NCBI GenBank assembly: GCA_003598175.1
Contig: QZKN01000182.1
Location: forward strand, 1-34,373
Reading direction: 5' to 3'
DNA length: 34,373 nt
From: Candidatus Omnitrophota bacterium
GTDB lineage: Bacteria; Hinthialibacterota; Hinthialibacteria; Hinthialibacterales; Hinthialibacteraceae
Shown here: positions 15,954 to 24,412 of the stretch, piece after piece
Layout: the number at the start of each line of letters is the position of its first letter
Position numbering within the stretch: the stretch's first letter is position 1
Notes under the pieces: model-generated
Seen by the model: only the letters and a program-made list of their open reading frames with translations
Told to the model about the DNA's origin: nothing
Databases searched by the model: none
Program-made: the position numbers and the translations under genes

Positions 15954-17399
15954 TCAACCATCCTGTTTATTAATTTTTACGAGCCGTTTCGCCAGTTGAT
16001 CCTCGACGGGGATCAAGGTGGCCTCGTGTTTCTCCACTTCCCGACGGATGTCCGCGATCACGTCCGGGTGGTCTTTGGCGATGTCGTATTTTTCGGACGG
16101 ATCGTGGCCGAGATGATAGAGCAACGGCGGATCGTGATACGTTTTTTTGTTATCTTTGTAGTAGGATAGTTCCGTGGTGAAATGCGCTTTGTATTCCCCT
16201 TTTCGTACGGCATATAATTGCTGACCGCGATAGAAGAACATGAGATCGCGCGGGCCGGGGCCGGTTCCGAAGAGGGCGGGGCGCAGATCCACGCCGTCGA
16301 TGACGCGATCTTCGGGCGCATCAGCGCCGGCGAGTTTGCAGAAGGTGGGAAGCAGGTCCAGCGTCGATCCCATGTCCGTCACCACGCCGGGTTTGATGTG
16401 ATCCGGCCAGCGGAAAATGGTCGGTTCGCGCATGCCGCCTTCAAAGGTGCATCCTTTGCCCTCGCGCAGGAGTCCGGCGGAGCCGCCGTGTTGATCGTAC
16501 GTCAGCCACGGGCCGTTGTCGGACGTGAAGACGACCATCGTGTTTTGATCCAGGCTTTCTCCCTTCAGCGTTTCGAGAATCCGCCCGACGCTCCAATCGA
16601 TTTCTTCCACCACATCGCCATACAAACCGCGTGGACTGGTGTTGCGGAAATGATCCGACGTAAATAGCGGCACATGCGGCAGATTGTGGGCGAGATAGAG
16701 AAAGAACGGTTTTTCCTTATTCTCTTTGATGAATTTCACCGCTTCTTCGGTGTAGCGTTTGGTAATTGTATTCTGATCCGCCGGACGTTCGATGATTTCC
16801 TCATTGCGCATGAGCGGAACATTGAAATACTCGGTTTTGGGGCGCCAAAACGCTTCGCGTCCGATCTTCGTCGTGTTGTCCATGTCGTTGCTGTAGGGAA
16901 TGCCGAAATAACTGTCGAATCCGTGGTTTGTGGGCAAGAATTGCGGCAAGTGTCCCAAATGCCATTTGCCGATACAGGCGGTTGCGTATCCTTTTGGTTT
17001 CAACGCTTCGGCGATGGTAATTTCGCTGCTCGGCAGGCCGCCGGCGGAATCCGGGAACAACACGCGACGTTGATCGCTGCACATGCCGCTGCGAATCGGC
17101 AGCCGTCCGGTCATGATGGCGGCGCGGCTGGGGGTGCAGACGCTGGCGGCGGCGTAGAAATTCGTCCATTTTTGCCCTTCATGCGCCATGCGGTCGAGGT
17201 GGGGAGTGCGAATCGTGGGATGACCGAAGACGCCAAGGTCGCCATATCCCAAATCGTCGCAGAAAATGACGATCAAGTTGGGGGATGGGTTTCCATTCAA
17301 GGAACTCGAAGCATGAAGAAACCGGGGAACTGCAAACCAGGCTGCTCCCGCTCCGGCGGTTTTTATGAAAGCGCGACGTGTAGGCTGTTTTGTCTTCAT
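15954..17399 (-). CDS. Tat-exported arylsulfatase (family S1)
   Basis: A 481-residue sulfatase that cleaves sulfate esters, probably from glycans. The start at 17399 gives a Tat signal (TRRAFIKTAG, residues 7-16); an AAAGGA site lies just upstream, and the in-frame start at 17432 is less convincing. The metal-binding DDLGYGDLG (D48, D49) and the CTPSR active-site motif (C88-R92) are present; C88 must be converted to formylglycine by a formylglycine-generating enzyme, which is not in this window. Further family marks are GKWHLGH, DNGPW and a C-terminal substrate subdomain with LYHLGHDPSEKYD. The motifs place it with arylsulfatase A-like enzymes. It is divergent from the kelch-symporter gene (144 bases apart) and precedes the EKP oxidoreductase. 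The exact sulfated substrate is unknown. Confidence 0.95.
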   Translation of the reverse strand: MKTKQPTRRAFIKTAGAGAAWFAVPRFLHASSSLNGNPSPNLIVIFCDDLGYGDLGVFGHPTIRTPHLDRMAHEGQKWTNFYAAASVCTPSRAAIMTGRLPIRSGMCSDQRRVLFPDSAGGLPSSEITIAEALKPKGYATACIGKWHLGHLPQFLPTNHGFDSYFGIPYSNDMDNTTKIGREAFWRPKTEYFNVPLMRNEEIIERPADQNTITKRYTEEAVKFIKENKEKPFFLYLAHNLPHVPLFTSDHFRNTSPRGLYGDVVEEIDWSVGRILETLKGESLDQNTMVVFTSDNGPWLTYDQHGGSAGLLREGKGCTFEGGMREPTIFRWPDHIKPGVVTDMGSTLDLLPTFCKLAGADAPEDRVIDGVDLRPALFGTGPGPRDLMFFYRGQQLYAVRKGEYKAHFTTELSYYKDNKKTYHDPPLLYHLGHDPSEKYDIAKDHPDVIADIRREVEKHEATLIPVEDQLAKRLVKINKQDG

Positions 17400-17485
17400 T
17401 GTCCATCCTTTCCCGATCAAGGTAGCTTCCAATCCACTTCATTGTGCATCGATTACGAAGAAAAGCAATAGATGAAGACAGATGG

Positions 17486-17514
17486 TTTTCATATCGTTGT
17501 TCCTCGATTATAAT
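17486..17514 (+). promoter_or_regulatory. Candidate promoter with palindromic -10 region
   Basis: TTTTCA (17486-17491), a 17-base spacer and TATAAT (17509-17514) lie 29 bases before the kelch-symporter start. The -10 box sits inside a perfect 12-bp palindrome, CGATTATAATCG (17505-17516), which could be an operator. Confidence 0.45.
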
Positions 17515-17543
17515 CGGACTGATTTTAGGAACGAGAAGGAATC

Positions 17544-20243
17544 ATGATTATCGTGATTGGCAGTAAAAGGATCACACATTATGGATTATGCAATGTGAGA
17601 ACGATGAAAACCCATTATTTTTACTGTACTGTATTTTTACTGATTGCTAATCTTGCCGCCCGCTCACAAACCTCATCTCAACCTGAATTTTTTGAATGGA
17701 CCCAACTCGCCGAGCTTCCCCCCCTTGCCGATCAACGCGACGCCCTTGGCGTCGCCGGACCGTTTGTCGGCGTTTATAACAATGCGCTGGTCGTTGCGGG
17801 AGGCGCGAATTTTCCACAGCCGGTTTGGGAACAGGATCAAGTCTGGCACGATACGATTTGGGTGTTGGCGAACAATCGTGAGAATCAAACCGCCTGGCAT
17901 GATGGCGGTCGGTTGCCGCATCCGATAGCCTATGGCGCATCCGTCTCGACGCCGCAGGGAATAGTATGCATGGGAGGAAACAATTCCACCGGAACATTTC
18001 GTGACACGTTTATTATGAAATGGAATACGGAAAACATGGTGGTGGAAATGGACTCCCTTCCCCCGCTTCCGTCTCCCTGCGCGTATGGAAGCGCCGCCGT
18101 GATCGGCAATGTGATTTATTTGGCGGGCGGCTCCTCCGCGCATGATTTGAAAACCGCCATGCGGAATTTTTGGCGTCTCGATCTTTCGCAAAAAGACGCG
18201 CAGGATTTTCAATGGATGGAATTGAATCCGTGGCCGGGGCCGGAACGGGCGTTCAATCTTACCGTCTCACAACATAACGGCATGTCTGACTGTATTTATG
18301 TGATCAGTGGTCGCCGATCCGACGGCCAGGATGGGATTGTTCCCCTTACGGATGTTTATGAATTCACGCCGCCGGCCGATGTTCGCGCGGCGGGTGTATT
18401 CGACCAGGTCGAATCGAGTGTATTCTGGCGAAAACGGCAAGAGGTCCCGCGATGCGTGATGGCGGGAACCGCCGCCGGCGTAGGGCAAAGCCACATTTTC
18501 GTGTTCGGCGGGGCGGACGGTTCCTTGTTTTCGCGGGCGGACGAATTAAAAGAAAAGCATCCGGGATTTCCCCGAGAAATGCTTGCCTATCACACCATCA
18601 CCGACACGTGGATTTTCACCGGTACTGTTCCGGCCAATCAGGCGACGACGCAAATCGCGCGTTGGGGCGATTCTCTCATCATCGCCGGCGGAGAAATCAA
18701 ACCGCGGGTGCGAACGCCGGTGATTTGGCGACTTAACTTACGCCAAAATAAGGAATTATTTGGTTTTATGAATATCGCTGTAATCGCGCTGTACTTCATC
18801 GCGATTATTTTGTTGGGGATCTATTTTACCGGGCGCAATCGATCCACAGACGACTTTTTCCGCGGCGGCCAGCGAACGCCGTGGTTGGCGGCGGGTTTGA
18901 GCATCTTTGCCACGATGCTGAGTTCTCTGACGTTCATCGCCATTCCTGCGAAAACGTACGCCACTGATTGGGTATTGATTCTGATCAACGCCGCGATCGT
19001 CATCAACGCGCCCTTCATCGTTTATTTTATTCTCCCGTTTTTCCGCCGCATTGACGCCACCAGCGCGTACGAATATCTGGAAAAGCGATTCAACGTGTTC
19101 GTACGGTTGTTTGCCTCGCTTTCGTATGTTTTATTTCAAATCGGTCGCATGGCGATCGTGATGTTTTTGCCGGCGCTGGCTATGGCGGCGATCACGCCGT
19201 TTTCCGTGGAATCCTGCATTCTCATCATGGGAATCGCCGGCATCGTGTATTGTACGATGGGCGGCCTGGAAGCGGTGGTTTGGACGGATGCGCTGCAAAG
19301 CGTGGTGCTGTTGGGCGGCGCATTGTTCAGTTTCTTGATCATCGTGTTTAGCATGGATAACGGATTGGCCGGTTTTTTGACGACGGCGTTCGCATGTGGA
19401 AAGTTCCATACCATCAATTGGGATTGGAGCGCCGGCAGCTATGCCGCGACGGCCTTCTGGGTGGTGTTTCTGGGAGGAATCGGGCAGCAACTGGTTCCGT
19501 ACACGTCCGATCAGGGAATCGTGCAACGCTACATGTCGGTCGCGACCGACAAGCAGGCGGCGCGAACCATTTGGACCAACGTCGTTGTCTCAATCCCGGC
19601 CACGTTGCTCTTTTTTAGTATGGGAACCGCATTGTTCGTCTTTTATCGCGCGTTTCCCGAACGCCTCGATCCCACTTTTCAAACCGACGCCATCTTTCCT
19701 CTGTTTATCGCGCGTGAATTGCCCGACGGCATTGCGGGAATGGTCGTCGCGGGGATTTTCGCCGCCGCTCAATCGACGATCTCAACCAGTATGAACAGCG
19801 CCGCCGCCGTTATCGTGACGGATTTTTTCCGGCGGTTTCAGTGGCTTGGTTCGGAACCAGGGTATCTTCGGCTGGCGCGGGGAATGACGATGGGATTGGG
19901 ACTGTTGGGAACGTATCTGGCGCTGTTGTTCGCCTCTGCGGACGTCAAATCGATGTGGGATTCGTTCATGACGATCATCGGCTTGTTCGGCGGGGCCATG
20001 TGCGGTTTGTTTTTACTCGGTATTTTCACACGACGCGCCAATAGCGTGGGCGCTGTCGTCGGCGCAATCGCGGGCGCTGTGGTTTTGGCGTTGGTGCAGC
20101 GCTATACGCACGTCAGTTATTTGCTGTACGCAAGCGTGGGAATATCGGTTACTGTTTTCGTTGGATACATGGTCAGTCTGATTGTTCCCCGGAAAGAAGG
20201 CAATTTAAAAGATTTGACGATTTATACAATTGACAAATCGTAA
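17544..20243 (+). CDS. Kelch-repeat domain fused to sodium/solute symporter
   Basis: An 899-residue fusion. Residues ~45-405 form a kelch beta-propeller (repeated GG turns such as VVAGGANFP, VCMGGNN, YLAGGSSA, VFGGADGS, IIAGGE) of the NanM/N-acetylneuraminate-epimerase type. From residue 409 a sodium:solute symporter (SSS) follows with 12-13 membrane helices; visible SSS marks are DDFFRGGQRTPW, LSSLTFIAIPAKTY and YTSDQGIVQRYMSV. The propeller sits behind a hydrophobic N-terminal signal and so should face the periplasm, where it may present or mutarotate the sugar before uptake. The fusion is known from Bacteroidetes and Planctomycetes. A strong GAAGGA site precedes the ATG at 17544, though the hydrophobic signal begins at the in-frame ATG 17604, so the start is not certain. 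The GH2 gene converges on it, 19 bases away. Confidence 0.9.
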   Translation: MIIVIGSKRITHYGLCNVRTMKTHYFYCTVFLLIANLAARSQTSSQPEFFEWTQLAELPPLADQRDALGVAGPFVGVYNNALVVAGGANFPQPVWEQDQVWHDTIWVLANNRENQTAWHDGGRLPHPIAYGASVSTPQGIVCMGGNNSTGTFRDTFIMKWNTENMVVEMDSLPPLPSPCAYGSAAVIGNVIYLAGGSSAHDLKTAMRNFWRLDLSQKDAQDFQWMELNPWPGPERAFNLTVSQHNGMSDCIYVISGRRSDGQDGIVPLTDVYEFTPPADVRAAGVFDQVESSVFWRKRQEVPRCVMAGTAAGVGQSHIFVFGGADGSLFSRADELKEKHPGFPREMLAYHTITDTWIFTGTVPANQATTQIARWGDSLIIAGGEIKPRVRTPVIWRLNLRQNKELFGFMNIAVIALYFIAIILLGIYFTGRNRSTDDFFRGGQRTPWLAAGLSIFATMLSSLTFIAIPAKTYATDWVLILINAAIVINAPFIVYFILPFFRRIDATSAYEYLEKRFNVFVRLFASLSYVLFQIGRMAIVMFLPALAMAAITPFSVESCILIMGIAGIVYCTMGGLEAVVWTDALQSVVLLGGALFSFLIIVFSMDNGLAGFLTTAFACGKFHTINWDWSAGSYAATAFWVVFLGGIGQQLVPYTSDQGIVQRYMSVATDKQAARTIWTNVVVSIPATLLFFSMGTALFVFYRAFPERLDPTFQTDAIFPLFIARELPDGIAGMVVAGIFAAAQSTISTSMNSAAAVIVTDFFRRFQWLGSEPGYLRLARGMTMGLGLLGTYLALLFASADVKSMWDSFMTIIGLFGGAMCGLFLLGIFTRRANSVGAVVGAIAGAVVLALVQRYTHVSYLLYASVGISVTVFVGYMVSLIVPRKEGNLKDLTIYTIDKS

Positions 20244-20262
20244 AACTTTCCTCGTCTTCCCG

Positions 20263-22485
20263 TCATTCTTTTTCAACCATCATGACCAGTCCCACGTCGA
20301 TATATTGCCCGCCGGTTGTCTGACGGCAATGAACGGCGAAGGTGTTTTGGCCGACCTTCAAGGCTGAAAGCGCTTCCTTATTGAGTGGAATGGCGCGATA
20401 GCTGGAAACGTAACCTTTGAACGTCTTCACTGGCCTCCCATTGATATACACTTTGGCATCCTCATCGTGATGGATGCTTACACTGAGAATCCCGTCGGAA
20501 GGAATTGAGACAAGATCGAACGTGCGGCGCAACCAGATATCCGACGTATCCCATTTTGTTTTCACTACGGCGCCGGGCGTTCCTTCCGTACCGAAACCGC
20601 CGGGACCGGTTTGCCACGATTGATCGTTGAATTCGGATTGAAACCAATCATCCGCCGGTCGATTTGTTGTATACCGCCATGTCTGCGCTGCGGACTGGCT
20701 GGTGGGAACGAGAGCCTTGACGATGGGGGGTGGAAGATAGAGTTTCTTCGCCGCGGCAGCGATGGTTTCAAGATTCATCTTGACGATTTCACGATCGTAT
20801 GTCATCAATCCATTGACTTCGATTTCGACGTCCGACGTTTGGGTATAAACAGCGGCGGACAGCCCCATGCCGATCAGCGGACGCATTTGAGTGAGCAGTT
20901 CGACGTACGCGTGGGTCAGTTCCGCCGCGGTTTTGTAAGAGACGTAGCCCCAATTTTTCTCTGCCTGCCACGTGTGCCCGGCGACCGGCATTCCCAACCC
21001 GCCGAACTCGCCCAGGACGCTCACGCGTTTCTCCTCCACCGGTCGCATTCCCGGTCCAGGATAACTATGCATGTCGGATACGTCGCTGGTTTTGCGATCG
21101 TGCCAGCCGCTGGCCTCGTTCACCGGTCGCGTCGGATCGTACTCTTGAATCCAGGCGACGACATCGCCCGTATCGTGTTGTCCCCAGCCTTCGTTGAACG
21201 GTACCCACATCACGATGCTGGGAAAAGGATGCAAGGCGTCGATCATGGCTTTGAGTTCGCGGCGATAGTTGGCTTTGCTCTCATCGTTGCGCCCCGCGTC
21301 GCCGGACGGCATATCCTGCCAGATCATCAATCCCAATTTGTCGCACCAGTAATACCACCGCGCGGATTCGTATTTGACATGCTTGCGGGCCATGTTCATG
21401 CCGAATTGTTTGGTCATGGCGATGTCGTATTGCAAGGCTTCGTCAGAGGCCGCGGTATACAGTCCATCCGGCCACCAGCCTTGATCCAACGGACCGTATT
21501 GAAATAATACCTGGTTGTTGAGGAACAACCGATTGATTCCTTTCTCATCTTTTCTCACTTCGATTTTTCTCATGCCAAAATAACTGTGGACCGTGTCCAC
21601 GCGTTGTCCATCGTGAATCAGAGAAATTTTAAGATCATAAAGATACGGGGAATCGGGAGACCAGAGTTTGGCGCTATTGATCTTGATTTCGATGGATTGA
21701 GCGGTTCGCCCTTTGCTTTGTGCGACGATTTCATTTCCATCCAGAACGGAAACGTCAACGGATGTCTGTTCCGGCGTATTGACGGTAATCTTCACGGCGC
21801 TGTGATCGACGTCGGGCACAATTTTCAGTGATTTGATATAATTCGCAGGAACGGTTTCCAGCCAGACCGTCTGCCAGATGCCGGTTACGGCGGTGTACCA
21901 GATGCCTTTGGGTTCGCGCACCTGTTTTCCTCGCGGTTGAAAACCGGCGTCGGTCGGATCCCACACCGCAACGAGGAGTTCGTTCTCGCCGGATTGGAGC
22001 GCATCGGTGATATCAAACGTAAACGGATCGTATCCGCCGCTATGCTCGCCGACTCGTTGACCGTTTAACCACACGACGCATTGCCAATCGACCGCGCCGA
22101 AATGCAGCAGCAATCGATCGCTTTCCGTCATTGCGGGAGACGGAAAGGCGCGGCGATACCACAAACGCTGATCGGGCCGAACCGCTTTCATCACGCCGCT
22201 GAGCGCCGATTCCACGGCGAAAGGAACAAGAATTTTTCCGTCCCATTGTGGCGGCTGTTCTTCCTCTTTCGGACAAATCGAATAGTCCCACAATCCATTG
22301 AGATTTACCCATGCCTCGCGCGTCATTTGCGGGCGCGGATATTCGCGCCAGGCGTTTTCCGGCGTTACGTCTTTCGCCCAGCGGGTTTTTAAAGGCCCGT
22401 CGGCGATATCCCAGGCGAAAGCAGTATGAATGACATAAAATCCCACCATAACCAGCATCCCTGTTTTCGTGTACAATTTCATCAT
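20263..22485 (-). CDS. Secreted glycoside hydrolase family 2 protein
   Basis: A 740-residue glycoside hydrolase of family GH2 (beta-galactosidase/glucuronidase/mannosidase type), a retaining enzyme. Residues 1-24 are a Sec signal peptide. Order of domains: sugar-binding jelly roll (~50-215, with LRLWYRRAF-like and GGYDPFTFDIT motifs), immunoglobulin-like domain (~215-310), catalytic TIM barrel (~310-600), and an extra C-terminal beta-sandwich (~640-740, KVYINGRPV). The acid/base is E432 in PFNEGWGQ and the nucleophile is E493 in LGEFGGLG. An AAGGA site precedes the start. Lacking GH2-wide specificity residues that I can judge, I leave the sugar open. Its place next to a sugar symporter and near a sulfatase suggests glycan breakdown outside the cytoplasm. 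Confidence 0.92.
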   Translation of the reverse strand: MMKLYTKTGMLVMVGFYVIHTAFAWDIADGPLKTRWAKDVTPENAWREYPRPQMTREAWVNLNGLWDYSICPKEEEQPPQWDGKILVPFAVESALSGVMKAVRPDQRLWYRRAFPSPAMTESDRLLLHFGAVDWQCVVWLNGQRVGEHSGGYDPFTFDITDALQSGENELLVAVWDPTDAGFQPRGKQVREPKGIWYTAVTGIWQTVWLETVPANYIKSLKIVPDVDHSAVKITVNTPEQTSVDVSVLDGNEIVAQSKGRTAQSIEIKINSAKLWSPDSPYLYDLKISLIHDGQRVDTVHSYFGMRKIEVRKDEKGINRLFLNNQVLFQYGPLDQGWWPDGLYTAASDEALQYDIAMTKQFGMNMARKHVKYESARWYYWCDKLGLMIWQDMPSGDAGRNDESKANYRRELKAMIDALHPFPSIVMWVPFNEGWGQHDTGDVVAWIQEYDPTRPVNEASGWHDRKTSDVSDMHSYPGPGMRPVEEKRVSVLGEFGGLGMPVAGHTWQAEKNWGYVSYKTAAELTHAYVELLTQMRPLIGMGLSAAVYTQTSDVEIEVNGLMTYDREIVKMNLETIAAAAKKLYLPPPIVKALVPTSQSAAQTWRYTTNRPADDWFQSEFNDQSWQTGPGGFGTEGTPGAVVKTKWDTSDIWLRRTFDLVSIPSDGILSVSIHHDEDAKVYINGRPVKTFKGYVSSYRAIPLNKEALSALKVGQNTFAVHCRQTTGGQYIDVGLVMMVEKE

Positions 22486-22702
22486 GTTTTCCTTTACGCA
22501 TTCGTTTTAAAAAATCGCATTCATTTTGTGTAGGAATGTAGTGCCAGGAAAATGGCTCGTCAAGATTCTGTCCACTCATGGTTTCGCTGAGAGAATTCGA
22601 TTGCAGAAAGGGAAGAAGAAAGAAACAGACGAAATCGGCGTCTTTTCACTCATCATTCAGCGATATTCCTGTAAAATAGAGAAACGAAGGATAAAATGGT
22701 AC

Positions 22703-22750
22703 GCCGCCGTCCCGGCGGCATGTCCCCGGTGAAGCCAGCAGGATGCCGGC
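22703..22750. repeat. Double hairpin with different arms but the same loop words
   Basis: gccgcc/ggcggc (22703-22708, 22714-22719) has loop gtccc. gccagc/gccggc (22734-22739, 22745-22750, one mismatch) has loop aggat. The arms are unrelated to those at 125-177, yet the loops again are GTCC-type then GGA(C/T)-type. It sits about 50 bases upstream of an oxidoreductase start, in a 315-base gap (22486-22800) with no gene. Confidence 0.55.
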
Positions 22751-22800
22751 GTTACATTGCATAAACATGGGTGCTGTTTTTATTCGCGAAGGAGAAGACA

Positions 22801-24309
22801 ATGGGAAAGAATGAGAAAGAAAATCGACGTTCGTTTTTAAAGAAGACCGCGCCGGCGGCGGCGATGACGATTGTTTCCCGTCACGTATTGGGAGGAGAGA
22901 ATTTCACGCCGCCCAGCGAAAAGGTGAACATTGCCTATATCGGCTGCGGCACACAGGGAATCCGGCAATTGCTCAGCGCGTTGCCAAATCCGGATGTGCA
23001 CATCGCCGCGGTATGCGATCCCAATGAAGAAAGCACGGATTATATTGGGTGGTCCAAAAACGAAATCCGTGATAAAGTCCGTAAATTCTTAAAAAAATCG
23101 TCATGGGATGAAGGCGTCGAGGGCTGCCGCTGCGGGCGCAAGGTGGGCCGGGAAATCACGGAAGCGTATTACGCGATGTCACAAAAATCGGAGCGCTATC
23201 AAGGCTGCGCCGCCTACGCTGATTTTCGCGAATTGCTGGAAAACGAAGCGGATATTGATGCGCTCTACATCATGACGCCGGACCACCTCCACACCGCCAT
23301 CGCTCTCACGGCAATGAAGAAGGGGAAACATGCGATTACGCACAAATCCCTTTCCAACGTGTATCACGAAATTCAGCTGGCCGCGGAGATGGCGGAGAAA
23401 ACGGGCCTGGCCACGCATATGTTTTGTTCGGCAGGCAATTATTCGACGTCCACGCTGTGCGAATGGATCTGGAGCGGCGCGATCGGGCCGGTGCGGGAAG
23501 TGCACAATTGGTCAAGCCGGCCGTTCTGGCCGCAGGGCATGACGGCATTTCCACCAGAGCAGGTTGCCATACCGAAAGGTTTGGATTGGAAATTATGGCT
23601 GGGGCCGGTTCCGGACCGCCTGTATCACCCCTCGTTCACCCATGCGGTATTTCGCGGGTGGTACGATTTCGGCGCGGGCGCATTGGGCGATATGGGGCAT
23701 TATAGTTTTTATCAAATATTTAAAATATTAAAACTTTCATCCCCCCTATCCGTGGAAGCCAGCCGCAGCCAATATTGGGAAATCGTGGATTCTCTCTGGA
23801 AAAAACAGGAAAACCGGATTTCCTACCCGCGCGCCTCGATGATTCATTGGGAATTTCCCGCACGCGAAGACATGCCGCCGGTTTCCCTGTTTTGGTACGA
23901 CGGCGGGCTTCGTCCGCTGATTCCACAGGAATTGCAGACCGACGGCAAACCCATGCCGGAAGAAGGATTGCTGTTTGTCGGCGATAAAGGCAAAATTCTG
24001 GCCGGATTCAGCGGAGAGAATCCGCGAATCATTCCCGAAGCAAACATGAACGCCTTCCAACAGCCGCCCGAAACCTTGCCGCGACCGATCGGCGAATTGG
24101 AGCAATGGCTGCGCGCCTGCAAAGGCGGGCCGGAATCCGATGCGAGTTTCCCGAACATTTTTCCGCTCGCGGAAACCATTGCGCTGGGAAATATCGCCCT
24201 GCGCGTCGATCAAAAACTGCAATGGGATGGAGAAAAGAAGGTCTTTACGAACAATGCGGATGCGATGACATTCACACGCCGCGCATATCGACCGGGTTGG
24301 GAATTATAA
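22801..24309 (+). CDS. Tat-exported Gfo/Idh/MocA-like protein with altered EKP motif
   Basis: A 502-residue relative of Gfo/Idh/MocA oxidoreductases. A Tat signal is present (NRRSFLKKTAP, residues 8-18) and the AAGGAG site directly upstream supports the ATG at 22801. The Rossmann fold starts at VNIAYIGCGTQG (42-53), and TPDHLHTAIAL is conserved. The hallmark EKP reads H181-K182-S183, so the lysine is kept but its neighbours are not. Between the first strand-helix units lies an insert of about 60 residues with GCRCGRKVG (108-116) that the EKP-type protein in this window lacks. A long C-terminal part contains the substrate-domain sheet. This branch is common in PVC-type genomes; whether it is still a dehydrogenase or, for instance, a lyase or binding protein is not clear. 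The MFS gene converges on it. Confidence 0.85.
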   Translation: MGKNEKENRRSFLKKTAPAAAMTIVSRHVLGGENFTPPSEKVNIAYIGCGTQGIRQLLSALPNPDVHIAAVCDPNEESTDYIGWSKNEIRDKVRKFLKKSSWDEGVEGCRCGRKVGREITEAYYAMSQKSERYQGCAAYADFRELLENEADIDALYIMTPDHLHTAIALTAMKKGKHAITHKSLSNVYHEIQLAAEMAEKTGLATHMFCSAGNYSTSTLCEWIWSGAIGPVREVHNWSSRPFWPQGMTAFPPEQVAIPKGLDWKLWLGPVPDRLYHPSFTHAVFRGWYDFGAGALGDMGHYSFYQIFKILKLSSPLSVEASRSQYWEIVDSLWKKQENRISYPRASMIHWEFPAREDMPPVSLFWYDGGLRPLIPQELQTDGKPMPEEGLLFVGDKGKILAGFSGENPRIIPEANMNAFQQPPETLPRPIGELEQWLRACKGGPESDASFPNIFPLAETIALGNIALRVDQKLQWDGEKKVFTNNADAMTFTRRAYRPGWEL

Positions 24310-24393
24310 ACGACGCGGGAAATTCAGAAAAACAAATACCGATTGCCTGGAAATGTACAGTGATTGTCCCGGATAAATTGCATCACAAATTTT

Positions 24394-24412
24394 GCGCGTA
24401 AGGCGCGTTTTT
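24394..24412 (+). terminator. Weak candidate terminator
   Basis: gcgc (24394-24397) pairs with gcgc (24403-24406) around gtaag and is followed by gttttt. It stands between two converging genes and ends at the MFS stop codon. The stem is only four base pairs, so support is modest. Confidence 0.3.

Noticed and set aside
16674..17471. Long open frame (265 codons) opposite the sulfatase, and a 239-codon one at 14619-15338 opposite the oxidoreductase
   Set aside because: Antisense shadows of strongly conserved genes; their sequences have no family motif.
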